Shown here one piece after another: positions 32,224-40,100 of a stretch of 61,094 nucleotides of DNA (positions are counted from its first letter, which is position 1; every line of letters begins with the position of its first letter). The notes under the pieces are model-generated. The model was not told the DNA's origin, made no database searches, and was given only the letters and a program-made list of their open reading frames with translations. The DNA comes from Planctomyces sp. SH-PL62 (GTDB lineage: Bacteria > Planctomycetota > Planctomycetia > Planctomycetales > Planctomycetaceae), in assembly GCA_945905295.1 (NCBI GenBank), contig CAMDPX010000010.1, positions 1 through 61,094 of the forward strand. Reading direction: 5' to 3'. Position numbers and translations under genes: made by a program.

Positions 32224-35023
32224 TCCCAAACGCTTCTGTTCGCCGCAGGGGCCTGGTATCCGGACTCCATTGGCGGATGAACGCGACGATGTCGTTGATG
32301 TCGGATTGGTGGAGATTCGCAAGGCCGTGGCCGGACGACCCGAACGCTCGCATGGCCGTGCCGCGACGGCCGCGGATGATCGTGGCTTGCAGGTAGCCGT
32401 CGGTGGCCGCGCGCAGGAAGCCGGGGTTGTTGAGTTCGGGAGCAAAGCCCCCTTTGCCGTTGTCGCCGTGACAGCCGGCGCAGAAGACCGCGTAGCCATC
32501 CTTCCCACGATCGGGATGAGCGCCCATCACGAAGCGATGTGAAATCTCGGTGCGGTCTTCGTTGGAGCGCAGGTAGGCGATGAGATCGTCGATCTCGGCC
32601 GCTTTCATTTCGACGATGCCGGAGCCGCGATGACTCATCGAGCGCATCTCAGTCCCATCGCGGCCGAGCACGATGGTTGCTCGCAAGAAGCCGTCGCTCG
32701 CCGCATGGAGAAACGCCGGATTGCGGATGCCGGGGCCGACGGTTCCTTCGCCCTGCACGCCGTGACAACTGACGCACATCTCGCGGTACAGCACCGCGCC
32801 ACGCGGGGCGTAACCGAGACCGATCCGCTCGCCATCAATCGCCTGTCGTCCGCGCAGCGAACGGAGGAACGTCACGATGTCCTCGATCTGCGACTTCGAG
32901 AGGTCCGCGTTTCCTTGTTGCCCGCGCAGATGCGGTCGCATCTGCGTCCCCGGTCGTCCGAAGCTGATCCATTGAGTCAGCGTCGCATCGTTGACCGTGT
33001 CGAGGAACACCGCGTTCGACAGTTGCGGGCCGAGTGCTCCTTCCGCGTGCGGACCGTGACAGCTCGCGCAGATGCCGGTGTAGAGCGACTCGCCGTTCTG
33101 GCGATCGCCTTGAACGCGGAGGTCGGGGAGTTCCTTCGACGGCTGCGTCTGCCAGGACCGCAACAGCGCGATCACGTCGGCGACATCTTCGCTGCTCAGT
33201 TGCCGCCACGCGGGCATCGCGGTGCCGGGTCGACCGCGCACGATCGTGTCGTGCAGGAATTCGTTTGAGACGACCGACAGCACCGCTTGGTTGTTGATCG
33301 ACGGGCCGATCTTTCCTTCGCCCGTTTCTCCGTGACAGACCGTACAACGGCTGCGATAGAGCTTGAGGCCGGTCTCTGCGGAGGGCGAGCCCGAGGGCGT
33401 CAGCCCCGGGACTGTCCGGGGGCTAACGCCCACCGGCTCGCCAAGCATCGTGAGCACTTCTTCGCGATTCGAGCGCAGCGGTTGCCAACTGCGGAGGAAC
33501 GCCAGGAGGTCACTGACGTCGCGATTGTCAAACTGTCGCCAGGCGGGCATGGCGGTGTTGGCTCGGCCGCGCAGGATCGTTTCGGCGAGCATGTCGTCGC
33601 TGACGATCGCCAGGAAACCTGGTGCTCGGAGCGAAATGCCGATCTGGCCTCCCTCGCCGTTGAGGCCGTGACAGCCGGAGCAGTTGGCTCGGTAGAGCGC
33701 GCCGCCGATTCGAGGCTCGCCGCGCGAGGCTGACACGAAGGAGCGATCCGCTTCGTTCGCTTCCCAGCGGCGGATGAAACCGACGAGCAATTCGATCTCG
33801 TCGTCGCTCAAGCCTCCTTCGGTTTTCCAACCCAACATGCTGGTGTTGGTCCGGCCGTTCGTGATGATGTGTCGCAGATAGGCATCGCTGGCGATGCCCA
33901 ACGTGTCGACGTTGCGCAGCGAGGGCGTCAGCAGTTCGCGCGGCCGGTCGATCAACACGGCGCGCAGCAGCGAGATCGACTCCGCTTCGCCGCCGGCTGT
34001 CGGTGTGAAGAACTTCGCGGCTTCGGCGTCGCGGACGATCGCGCCGATGCCGTCGGCTCCGTGACAGGACGAGCAATACGTTTTGTAGAGCGTCTCGCCG
34101 CGCACCGGCGTTTGATCCACCAGTTGCGGCAGCGGCGTGTAGGCGGCCGGTGCGGATTTCCGTTTCAGGCTGATCATGTACGCGGCCAGGTCGCGAGCTT
34201 CCGCATCTGACAACTTCAGATCGGGCATCAGCGTGTTGGGAACGACGGCGGTTGGCGATTTGAAATGCGCGAACAGCCAGTTCTCGACGGTTCGTTCGCC
34301 GTGGACGTGTTTGAAATCGAAGCCGTGCGCCGTCTTGTCGCCGACATAGGTGATGTCCGGGCCGAGCTTGCCCCCTCGGCCGCGATACTTGTGGCAGCCC
34401 AGACATCCCTTCTCGACGACCATCCGTTTGCCGCGAGCGATGTTGTCCGCATGCGGCAGTGATGACGCCAACTCCCCCTCGGTGATGTGTTCGATCGGTC
34501 GCACCGTGCCATAGAGGTCGCTTTGCCCGCCGTAGAGGTCGTTCTCGTAGTGGCAACGGCTGCAACTGGTGTAGACCATCGCGCCGCCGAGCAGCGGTTC
34601 CGGCCAATGTTTCACGTGTCCGTGAGCATCCGCCTTCGTGGTCGCTCGGCCTTGTCCCTGATGGCAGATCGTGCAGCCGAATTTGTCGGACGGATGATGC
34701 TTGAGGAGGTCGCCCGAATGCGTCGCCAGCGGCTGAGCGGCCTCGGTAAATCGCGGGTCATCAATCGCGACGTGACACGTCACACAGCGATCGACCTTCT
34801 TGAGTCCTTCGAGATACACCTGCCGCACTTCCAGCGGGAATGCGATGTTTGGCTTTCCGGAAGTCTTCGCCAACTGCGTCAACTGAGCGGCATACGCGGA
34901 CTGATGCCCGCGCCACTCGGCCGTGAAGTTCTCCTCGAACGCCGCCAGCAGCAGGAACGCGAGGAACACCAAGCTGCTGATGAGCAGTATGAACTTCAGA
35001 CGTTTCGTGCGAGGTGAGTTCAT
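32210..35023 (-). CDS. Membrane-anchored decaheme cytochrome c with REP-derived linker
   Basis: A 937-residue cytochrome. ATG 35023 (upstream TTG rejected) gives a membrane anchor LKFILLISSLVFLAFLLLAAF. Ten CXXCH haem motifs occur in order: CVTCH, CTICH, CSRCH, CLGCH in the N-terminal part, then six class I cytochrome c modules with CSSCH, CSGCH, CTVCH, CASCH, CVSCH and CAGCH, each followed by GxxGEG-type loops and a later Met ligand region (for example GRPGTAMPAWRQL). Between modules, the peptide [20 protein letters not shown] is translated from a REP palindrome (33385-33442), the same peptide found in HydG. It likely accepts electrons from cytochrome b and feeds NapA or another terminal reductase. 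Confidence 0.9.
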   Translation of the reverse strand: MNSPRTKRLKFILLISSLVFLAFLLLAAFEENFTAEWRGHQSAYAAQLTQLAKTSGKPNIAFPLEVRQVYLEGLKKVDRCVTCHVAIDDPRFTEAAQPLATHSGDLLKHHPSDKFGCTICHQGQGRATTKADAHGHVKHWPEPLLGGAMVYTSCSRCHYENDLYGGQSDLYGTVRPIEHITEGELASSLPHADNIARGKRMVVEKGCLGCHKYRGRGGKLGPDITYVGDKTAHGFDFKHVHGERTVENWLFAHFKSPTAVVPNTLMPDLKLSDAEARDLAAYMISLKRKSAPAAYTPLPQLVDQTPVRGETLYKTYCSSCHGADGIGAIVRDAEAAKFFTPTAGGEAESISLLRAVLIDRPRELLTPSLRNVDTLGIASDAYLRHIITNGRTNTSMLGWKTEGGLSDDEIELLVGFIRRWEANEADRSFVSASRGEPRIGGALYRANCSGCHGLNGEGGQIGISLRAPGFLAIVSDDMLAETILRGRANTAMPAWRQFDNRDVSDLLAFLRSWQPLRSNREEVLTMLGEPVGVSPRTVPGLTPSGSPSAETGLKLYRSRCTVCHGETGEGKIGPSINNQAVLSVVSNEFLHDTIVRGRPGTAMPAWRQLSSEDVADVIALLRSWQTQPSKELPDLRVQGDRQNGESLYTGICASCHGPHAEGALGPQLSNAVFLDTVNDATLTQWISFGRPGTQMRPHLRGQQGNADLSKSQIEDIVTFLRSLRGRQAIDGERIGLGYAPRGAVLYREMCVSCHGVQGEGTVGPGIRNPAFLHAASDGFLRATIVLGRDGTEMRSMSHRGSGIVEMKAAEIDDLIAYLRSNEDRTEISHRFVMGAHPDRGKDGYAVFCAGCHGDNGKGGFAPELNNPGFLRAATDGYLQATIIRGRRGTAMRAFGSSGHGLANLHQSDINDIVAFIRQWSPDTRPLRRTEAFGRNDE
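33385..33442. repeat. REP-like palindrome inside the decaheme cytochrome gene
   Basis: GCGAGCCCGAGGGCGTCAGC...GGGGGCTAACGCCCACCGGC with a very short loop, same family and same coding frame as the copy in hydG. It falls in the linker between two cytochrome modules. Confidence 0.92.
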
Positions 35024-35032
35024 TCTCAATCC

Positions 35033-35190
35033 AATGTCGAATGACGAATGACGGAATGACGAAAGAACGACGAAGCTCGAATGACGAAGGGCATTCGTTG
35101 CGTCAGGACCGACGGTTGATCTTTCATTTCGCCATTCATGCTTCCTTCGTCATTCGTCATTCCGTCATTCGTCATTTGCAAGTCGTCATT
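35033..35190. repeat. GAATGAC tract palindrome between cytochrome b and decaheme genes
   Basis: GAATGACGAATGACGGAATG and GACGAAGCTCGAATGACGAA on the left; TTCGTCATTCGTCATTCCGT on the right. It fills nearly all of the 169-bp intergenic gap. Confidence 0.9.
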
Positions 35191-35192
35191 CC

Positions 35193-36761
35193 TCAATGCG
35201 CCGGCCAGCTTGCTTCGGACCAGTAAAAATTCCAGTTGGGGCCGCGATGCACGGTCGCGAAGTAAGTCAGGATCACGAACGCCACGAGGAAGCAGGTGAA
35301 GAGGGCCAACGCTCCCAGCCGGGTTGAGTTCGTCGTCTTCATCACGAACAGCGACCAGAGCGTGAAGATCGCCAGCATCACGGTGCCGGGGTTGATGAGC
35401 GTGATCACGATCTGCGGGATCTCCGGCGACCACGTTCGCAGCCAGCCGTAATTGACCGTGAAGATCAACATGCCCACGACCACCGCCGCCGTGAAGATCG
35501 CGGTATTGATGCAGATCCGCTTCCCTTGCCGGCCGCTAAACCAGACGCCGATGTCCTGCCGTTCGCGATCGAGATACGGCACGCACATCAGACCCAGCAC
35601 CACAATCGCCGGGATCGCCACGCCCCCCATGAAGGCCGAGTAACTGACCAACTCTTGCAGGCCGAGGAAGTACCACGGTGCCTTCGCCGGGTTCTCCGGG
35701 ACCAGCGGATTGGCCAGCTCGGTCAGCGGGGCATCGAAGAAATATCCCAGAGCCAGCGACACAGCGAGCGTCAGCATGGTGAGCGCGGCGATGGCATACA
35801 GGCCGTTCGGATACGTCGGCACGGTGTTGGCGATGCTGCGGTCGACCATCGGCGTCTTGCCGCGGACGACGGCCATCAGGCCATAGGTTTTCGATGGCGA
35901 ATTGCTTGGCGTGCCGGGTCCGGCTTTCACATTCGCGGTTGGCGGCAACTCATCCGTGCTGGCCGGTCGGGTCAGGCCGCCGTCTTTGCGGATGCGCCAG
36001 AAATGGACGGCGAGGAACACCGACATCGCCAGCGGCAGCACCATCACATGCAGCAGATAGAAACGAGTCAGCGCCTCTTGGCCGACGTGGTTCGCTCCCA
36101 GGATCAATCGCTTCTGAAAGCCGCCGATGTCGCACCATTCGGTGATCCCCAGCGCGTCGGTCACTTCGCGCGGCGACTGCGCGATCTCGGAGCCGATCGT
36201 CACGGCCCAGTACGCGAGCTGATCCCACGGCAGCAAGTAGCCGGTGAAGCTCAGAGCCAGCGTGAGCACAAATAAAATCATCCCCACGACCCAATTGAAC
36301 TGCCGTGGAGCTTTGTAGGCGCTCGTGTAAAACGCCCGTGCCATGTGCAGCATGACGCACAGCACCATGCCGTGCGCCGCCCAACGATGGACGTTCCGCA
36401 CGAAGCGGCCGGTTGGGACGATGTATTGAATCTCTTTCATCGAGTCGTAGGCCTGATCGACCGACGGCTTGTAATAGATCATCAACGGGATGCCCGTCGC
36501 GACGAGCAGAAAGAACAACGCCAGCGAGATCACTCCCAAACCCAACGTCGCGCGGATGCTTAGCGAGTACCAGTGCATCCGCGTCGGCATGATGTGCAGG
36601 AACAAATTCGTGAACACCGCCTGCGAGGCCGCTCGATCCGACGTCGGCCGACCGTGTCGAATCAGCGACTCGCGAAACTCGCGCGGCGTGTCGAGCAAGT
36701 TGCGGAAGTAACGCCGCAACGCCGAGTCGTTCTCGTGTTTTGGTTCCAGCTCCACGGACAC
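35193..36761 (-). CDS. Cytochrome b of a Rieske/cytochrome b complex (b6 plus subunit IV fused)
   Basis: A 522-residue integral membrane protein. The start is GTG 36761 with AAGG upstream. The four haem-ligand histidines are visible in VHRWAAHGMVLCVMLHMAR and RFYLLHVMVLPLAMSVFLAVHFWR. The Qo-site PEWY motif appears as APWYFLGLQEL in the C-terminal, subunit IV-like half, followed by three more TM helices. A hydrophilic linker of about 60 residues joins the halves. It would oxidise menaquinol with the Rieske protein encoded at 39516-40004; the decaheme gene follows directly. Cytochrome b next to multihaem c and Rieske genes resembles alternative bc-type complexes. Confidence 0.93.
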   Translation of the reverse strand: MSVELEPKHENDSALRRYFRNLLDTPREFRESLIRHGRPTSDRAASQAVFTNLFLHIMPTRMHWYSLSIRATLGLGVISLALFFLLVATGIPLMIYYKPSVDQAYDSMKEIQYIVPTGRFVRNVHRWAAHGMVLCVMLHMARAFYTSAYKAPRQFNWVVGMILFVLTLALSFTGYLLPWDQLAYWAVTIGSEIAQSPREVTDALGITEWCDIGGFQKRLILGANHVGQEALTRFYLLHVMVLPLAMSVFLAVHFWRIRKDGGLTRPASTDELPPTANVKAGPGTPSNSPSKTYGLMAVVRGKTPMVDRSIANTVPTYPNGLYAIAALTMLTLAVSLALGYFFDAPLTELANPLVPENPAKAPWYFLGLQELVSYSAFMGGVAIPAIVVLGLMCVPYLDRERQDIGVWFSGRQGKRICINTAIFTAAVVVGMLIFTVNYGWLRTWSPEIPQIVITLINPGTVMLAIFTLWSLFVMKTTNSTRLGALALFTCFLVAFVILTYFATVHRGPNWNFYWSEASWPAH

Positions 36762-36794
36762 GATGAATGCCTTCCATCCTTTGCCGATTCGCGA

Positions 36795-37283
36795 TCACAG
36801 CTTTTCGTCCGCCGCGACTCCCGCATGAAACTCGCTGTAGACGATGACCGGGACACCGACGTCGCCGAGATGTTTTTGGATCAATGGTTTGACCTCTTCC
36901 CACTTCAGCCCGCCGACTCCGGTGGCCAAGCGAGGCAACGCCACGCTGGTCAGCTTCTCGTGTTCGATCAGCTTCTTGAGTTCACGCAACACATGATTGA
37001 CGTTCTCTAACGTCGCGCGACCGGCCTTCGCGCCGTGGTCGTAGGCTCCTTCCTGAGTCAGCAAGTTGACGATCCGTTTGCCTCCGGGACCGGACCAAAT
37101 CCAGGTTCCGCCCGCCTGCGGATGCTGCGTCTGGCAGTAGTGCCGAAAGTCCTTGTACATGCCGGGCCATTGCTCACGCAGACTGTGTGCCAAGCCGGTG
37201 GCAAATGCGTCGTTGGGAGCCACGCCGTGAGCGATGGCCGCAGCCTTGGTCAAAAGAATGTCACCGCTGACTTCGCGAATCAT
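36795..37283 (-). CDS. Macro-domain (ADP-ribose-binding-like) protein
   Basis: A 162-residue macro-domain protein. Conserved parts are EVSGDILLTKAAAIAHGVAPND, the phosphate-binding-like IVNLLTQEGAYDHG and VALPRLATGVGGLKWEEV. Macro domains bind or hydrolyse ADP-ribose derivatives. It lies 33 bp upstream of the cytochrome b gene, on the same strand. Why it sits in a respiratory cluster is unclear; it may be a repair factor co-transcribed by chance. Confidence 0.85.
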   Translation of the reverse strand: MIREVSGDILLTKAAAIAHGVAPNDAFATGLAHSLREQWPGMYKDFRHYCQTQHPQAGGTWIWSGPGGKRIVNLLTQEGAYDHGAKAGRATLENVNHVLRELKKLIEHEKLTSVALPRLATGVGGLKWEEVKPLIQKHLGDVGVPVIVYSEFHAGVAADEKL

Positions 37284-37301
37284 GTTTCGTCCTTCGTTGT
37301 C

Positions 37302-37371
37302 GTAGCCACGCCTCGCCAGAGCGTGGGAATACGGGGATGGGATCGGCCCACGTTCTGGCGAACGTGGCTAC
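37302..37371. repeat. GTAGCCACGC...GCGTGGCTAC palindrome
   Basis: Arms GTAGCCACGCCTCGCCAGAG and TTCTGGCGAACGTGGCTAC, loop about 20 bp. Family also at 39412, 45103 and 53964. The stop codon TAG of the protoglobin gene (37370-37368) lies inside the right-hand end. Confidence 0.9.
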
Positions 37372-37943
37372 GGGTTTTGGTAATGCCGAGTGATGAAGTC
37401 GTTCTGAATCCATAAGAGTTTTTGGAAGGCTCGAATGGTGCGCAGCGAGATTGCGGCATCGAGCGGCTGCTGCGAGATCGCGTCGATAAGCGTGTCCGAC
37501 AACAAGCCCATCAGCGCGTTCATTTGCACGAGCGGCACGTCGATCTCTTTGTTTCCGGCTTTCGGCGTGTGCATCTTGCCGACCATGTCGAGGTATTGAA
37601 CCATCTTGGCGTCATACGACCGGCCGAGAAGCTGCATGAAGTACCGGCTGAGATGCTCCTTGCGAAATCGAATTTGCGAATCTGTCTGCGACAGATGCGC
37701 CAGGTCTTTCGGCAGCGGCCCTTCGTAACCCGCTTGCCGCGGGACAAAGTGCCGAGCGGTCGCGTCGTAGCTCAGGAGTTTCTCATAGGTCTTCTCCACC
37801 AACTGCGGAATGAGCGGGCCGAGAAACGGAGCGCTCGCCTGAATCAACGCGGCATCCTCCGGGCCAAAGCCCATGAAGCCCGCGAGGTACTCGAACCGGT
37901 ATTGCGGGTCTGTCTCCAAACGCGCTTCGTCGATGCTCTGCAT
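37368..37943 (-). CDS. Protoglobin-type single-domain haem protein
   Basis: A 191-residue protein of the protoglobin/globin-coupled-sensor fold. ATG 37943 gives MQSIDEARLETDPQYRFEYLAGFMGFGPEDAALI. Helical globin features: FLGPLIPQLVEKTYEKLLSY, RKEHLSRYFMQLLGRSYD, and VGKMHTPKAGNKEIDVPLVQMNALMG, where the His of KMHT is the likely proximal haem ligand. Protoglobins bind O2, CO and NO. No output domain is attached. Its position between the hybrid-cluster protein and cytochrome b points to NO or O2 handling. The stop is supplied by a palindrome. Confidence 0.85.
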   Translation of the reverse strand: MQSIDEARLETDPQYRFEYLAGFMGFGPEDAALIQASAPFLGPLIPQLVEKTYEKLLSYDATARHFVPRQAGYEGPLPKDLAHLSQTDSQIRFRKEHLSRYFMQLLGRSYDAKMVQYLDMVGKMHTPKAGNKEIDVPLVQMNALMGLLSDTLIDAISQQPLDAAISLRTIRAFQKLLWIQNDFITRHYQNP

Positions 37944-37973
37944 GAAACTTGGGTTCCTTCTATGTGACCATCG

Positions 37974-38065
37974 CCCCACCGAGCTTGCCTCGGTGGAACC
38001 AGGCTTTTGCACTACGAACGCCGTAGTGCAGAAGCCCGCGAGCCACCGAGGCAAGCTCGGTGGGG
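37974..38065. repeat. CCCCACCGAGC...GCTCGGTGGGG palindrome
   Basis: Arms CCCCACCGAGCTTGCCTCGG (37974) and the complement ending at 38065, with an inner CACTAC...GTAGTG hairpin. Same family as 14901-15012. It fills most of the gap between the hybrid-cluster protein stop and the protoglobin start. Confidence 0.92.
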
Positions 38066-38076
38066 TCGCTGCGCCG

Positions 38077-39363
38077 TCACAGCGCCAACTGCACCAACTC
38101 TTGCGGCGGTTCGGCTTCGATCAGTTTGAGGTCGAACTTCTCTTGCAGGATTTTGAAGACGTTGGGGGACACGAACGCCGGAGGGACTGGGCCCAGGCGA
38201 ATCCCCTTCACGCCCAGAGCGAACAGGCTGAGCAACACCGCCACCGCTTTCTGTTCAAACCAGGACAACGCGATCGTCAGTGGCAGATCGTTGATGCCGC
38301 AGTCGAAGGCTTTCGCCAAGCCAAGCGCCACCTGCACGGCACCGTAGGCGTCATTGCATTGGCCCATGTCGAGAAATCTCGGCAGACCGGCGACAGTTCC
38401 GTACTCGTGATTGCGGATGCGGTACTTGCCGCAGCCGAGCGTCAGGATCACCGACTCGTGCGGCGCGGCTTGAGCCAGCTTCGTGTAGTAGTTGCGGCCC
38501 ATCTCCGCTCCGTCGCAGCCGCCGATCAAGTAGAAGCGTTTGATCTCGCCTGACTTCACCGCCGCGACCACTTTGTCGGCCAGCCCCAAGATCACGCTGT
38601 GATGGAAGCCGATCGTCGACTCCTTCACCTTGCGATCCGGCAGAGCGGGAGACCGCTTCGCCATTGCGATGACTTCTGAGAAGTCGTTCGTCTTTAGTCG
38701 CTTGCCGCCGGGAACGGCAGTGGCTCGCGTGGTGAAGAGCCGGTCTTTGTAAGAATCGGGCGGAATCAAGATGCAGTTCGTCGTCGCGAGAATCGGTCCC
38801 GTGAACGCGGGAAACTCCCACTGCTGATTCTGCCATGGGCCGCCGTAATGTCCGGCGAGATGCGGGTGTGCTCGCAGCTTCGGGTAGCTGTGAGCCGGCA
38901 ACATTTCCCCGTGCGTGTAGACGTTGACCCCTTGGCCGGCCGCTTGATCGAGCAGGTCGGACAGATCCAACATGTCATGCCCGGTCATGAGAATGCCCGG
39001 CCCGGCCTTGGTCCCTTCGTAGACAACGGTCGGAGTCGGGGCTCCGAATGCTTCGGTGTGTCCTTCATCAAGCAACTGCATCACCCGGACGTTCTGCCGA
39101 CCACATTCGAGAACCAACTCGAACAGACTCTCCACGTCGAAGTTCACGTTGGTCATCGTCGCGAACAACGCTTCTTCGATAAAAGCACTGACGCTGTCAT
39201 CCACCTTGCCGAGCCGCCGCGCGTGATTCGCATACGCGGCCATCCCCTTCACGCCGTAAAGCAGGATCTCCTGCAGCGATTGGACGTCCGGATCCTTCCC
39301 GCACACGCCAAGTTCGGTGCAGCCGGTTCCGTTTTGAGTTTGCTCGCATTGGTTACAGAACAT
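38077..39363 (-). CDS. hcp: Hybrid-cluster protein (hydroxylamine/NO reductase family), short form
   Basis: Hcp/prismane protein, 428 residues. ATG 39363 has GGAG upstream; a TTG three bases earlier is possible. The N-terminal cluster motif is CNQCEQTQNGTGCTELGVC (C-x2-C-x8-C-x5-C). Hybrid-cluster ligands are seen in GHDMLDL, ECGRQNVRV (with Glu), TTNCILIP, LGCGKYRI, GQCNDAYGA and LIEAEP. It lacks roughly 100 residues compared with the usual 540-550, as in the class III form that has lost the second helical bundle. Hcp reduces NO or hydroxylamine, relieving nitrosative stress from nitrate respiration. Confidence 0.93.
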   Translation of the reverse strand: MFCNQCEQTQNGTGCTELGVCGKDPDVQSLQEILLYGVKGMAAYANHARRLGKVDDSVSAFIEEALFATMTNVNFDVESLFELVLECGRQNVRVMQLLDEGHTEAFGAPTPTVVYEGTKAGPGILMTGHDMLDLSDLLDQAAGQGVNVYTHGEMLPAHSYPKLRAHPHLAGHYGGPWQNQQWEFPAFTGPILATTNCILIPPDSYKDRLFTTRATAVPGGKRLKTNDFSEVIAMAKRSPALPDRKVKESTIGFHHSVILGLADKVVAAVKSGEIKRFYLIGGCDGAEMGRNYYTKLAQAAPHESVILTLGCGKYRIRNHEYGTVAGLPRFLDMGQCNDAYGAVQVALGLAKAFDCGINDLPLTIALSWFEQKAVAVLLSLFALGVKGIRLGPVPPAFVSPNVFKILQEKFDLKLIEAEPPQELVQLAL

Positions 39364-39411
39364 CAAACGCTCCTTGAAAAGTTAGAACACACCACAAGTT
39401 GAATCTCGTAA

Positions 39412-39477
39412 GCAGCCACGCTCGCCAGAGCGTGGGCGATTGATTCAAGGCACCCACGCTCTGGCGAGCGTGGCTAC
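39412..39477. repeat. GCAGCCACGCTCGCC palindrome upstream of hcp
   Basis: Perfect arms GCCACGCTCGCCAGAGCGTG and the complement to 39477; loop about 16 bp. Family of 37302, 45103 and 53964. It lies in the hcp leader, between the Rieske stop and the hcp start. Confidence 0.92.
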
Positions 39478-39515
39478 GGAAGACGAAAGGTCACACCACA
39501 AGTTGATTCACACAG

Positions 39516-40004
39516 TCAGGCTTTCAGCCGCTCGGTCGCGGCGACGGTCTTTTGTTTGTCCACGACCAACTGGCCGTCGGGAGAAAGGCTCAGTTCGAGA
39601 TACATCAGCGCCTTCGGTGCCGGGCCACCGGTCACCTTGCCATGCACATCGAAACGACTGCCGTGACACGGACAGAAGAAGCCCTCGTCACCGTTGCTCG
39701 AAACCAAACAGCCCAGATGAGTACACACTGCCGAGATCGCGAACAGCCCCTCCCCATCCACGTAGATCCACAGCCGCTGGTCAGGGACGGCCGTGATCTG
39801 CGTGGACAGGAAACGATCGACGGGGCCGAGCTTCACTCGGCTATTGGACTCCGGAAACACAGATGGCATCGGCAACCGCGCGGCCCCCAGCCCCGCGACG
39901 GCCAACGCTCCAGCGGCCGTACCGATCGCCGTCAGGCCGAGGAAGTCGCGACGCTCGACCGGCTTCTCGAAGCGTCGGCTGTTTCGAATGGTTTCGTGGG
40001 GCAT
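39516..40004 (-). CDS. Rieske [2Fe-2S] protein
   Basis: A 162-residue Rieske protein. ATG 40004 gives a Tat-like N-terminus ([24 protein letters not shown]), which also anchors it. Cluster motifs are CTHLGC and CPCHGS, with the usual spacing and the following GG-P loop ([10 protein letters not shown]). With the cytochrome b (35193-36761) it would form a quinol-oxidising complex. It is separated by palindromes from both neighbours. Confidence 0.93.
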   Translation of the reverse strand: MPHETIRNSRRFEKPVERRDFLGLTAIGTAAGALAVAGLGAARLPMPSVFPESNSRVKLGPVDRFLSTQITAVPDQRLWIYVDGEGLFAISAVCTHLGCLVSSNGDEGFFCPCHGSRFDVHGKVTGGPAPKALMYLELSLSPDGQLVVDKQKTVAATERLKA

Positions 40005-40026
40005 GCTTGATCCTTGTTTCGGAAAG

Positions 40027-40100
40027 AGCCCGACGAATGAAAGGAGACGACGAATGGTGGAGACCGCAGGCATTCGTCGTCTCCTTTCATTCGTCGGGCT
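40027..40100. repeat. AGCCCGACGAATG palindrome at the oxidoreductase/Rieske junction
   Basis: Exact 30-bp arms (AGCCCGACGAATGAAAGGAG... and complement) with a 14-bp loop; one copy seen. The right arm encodes the last residues (NEPDE) and stop of the FAD oxidoreductase. Its GACGAATG units recall the GAATGAC tracts. Confidence 0.9.

Noticed and set aside
23948-35190. GAATGAC tracts as a CRISPR array
   Set aside because: Repeat units are 7-8 bp without regular spacers, arranged as inverted arms; no cas genes are present.
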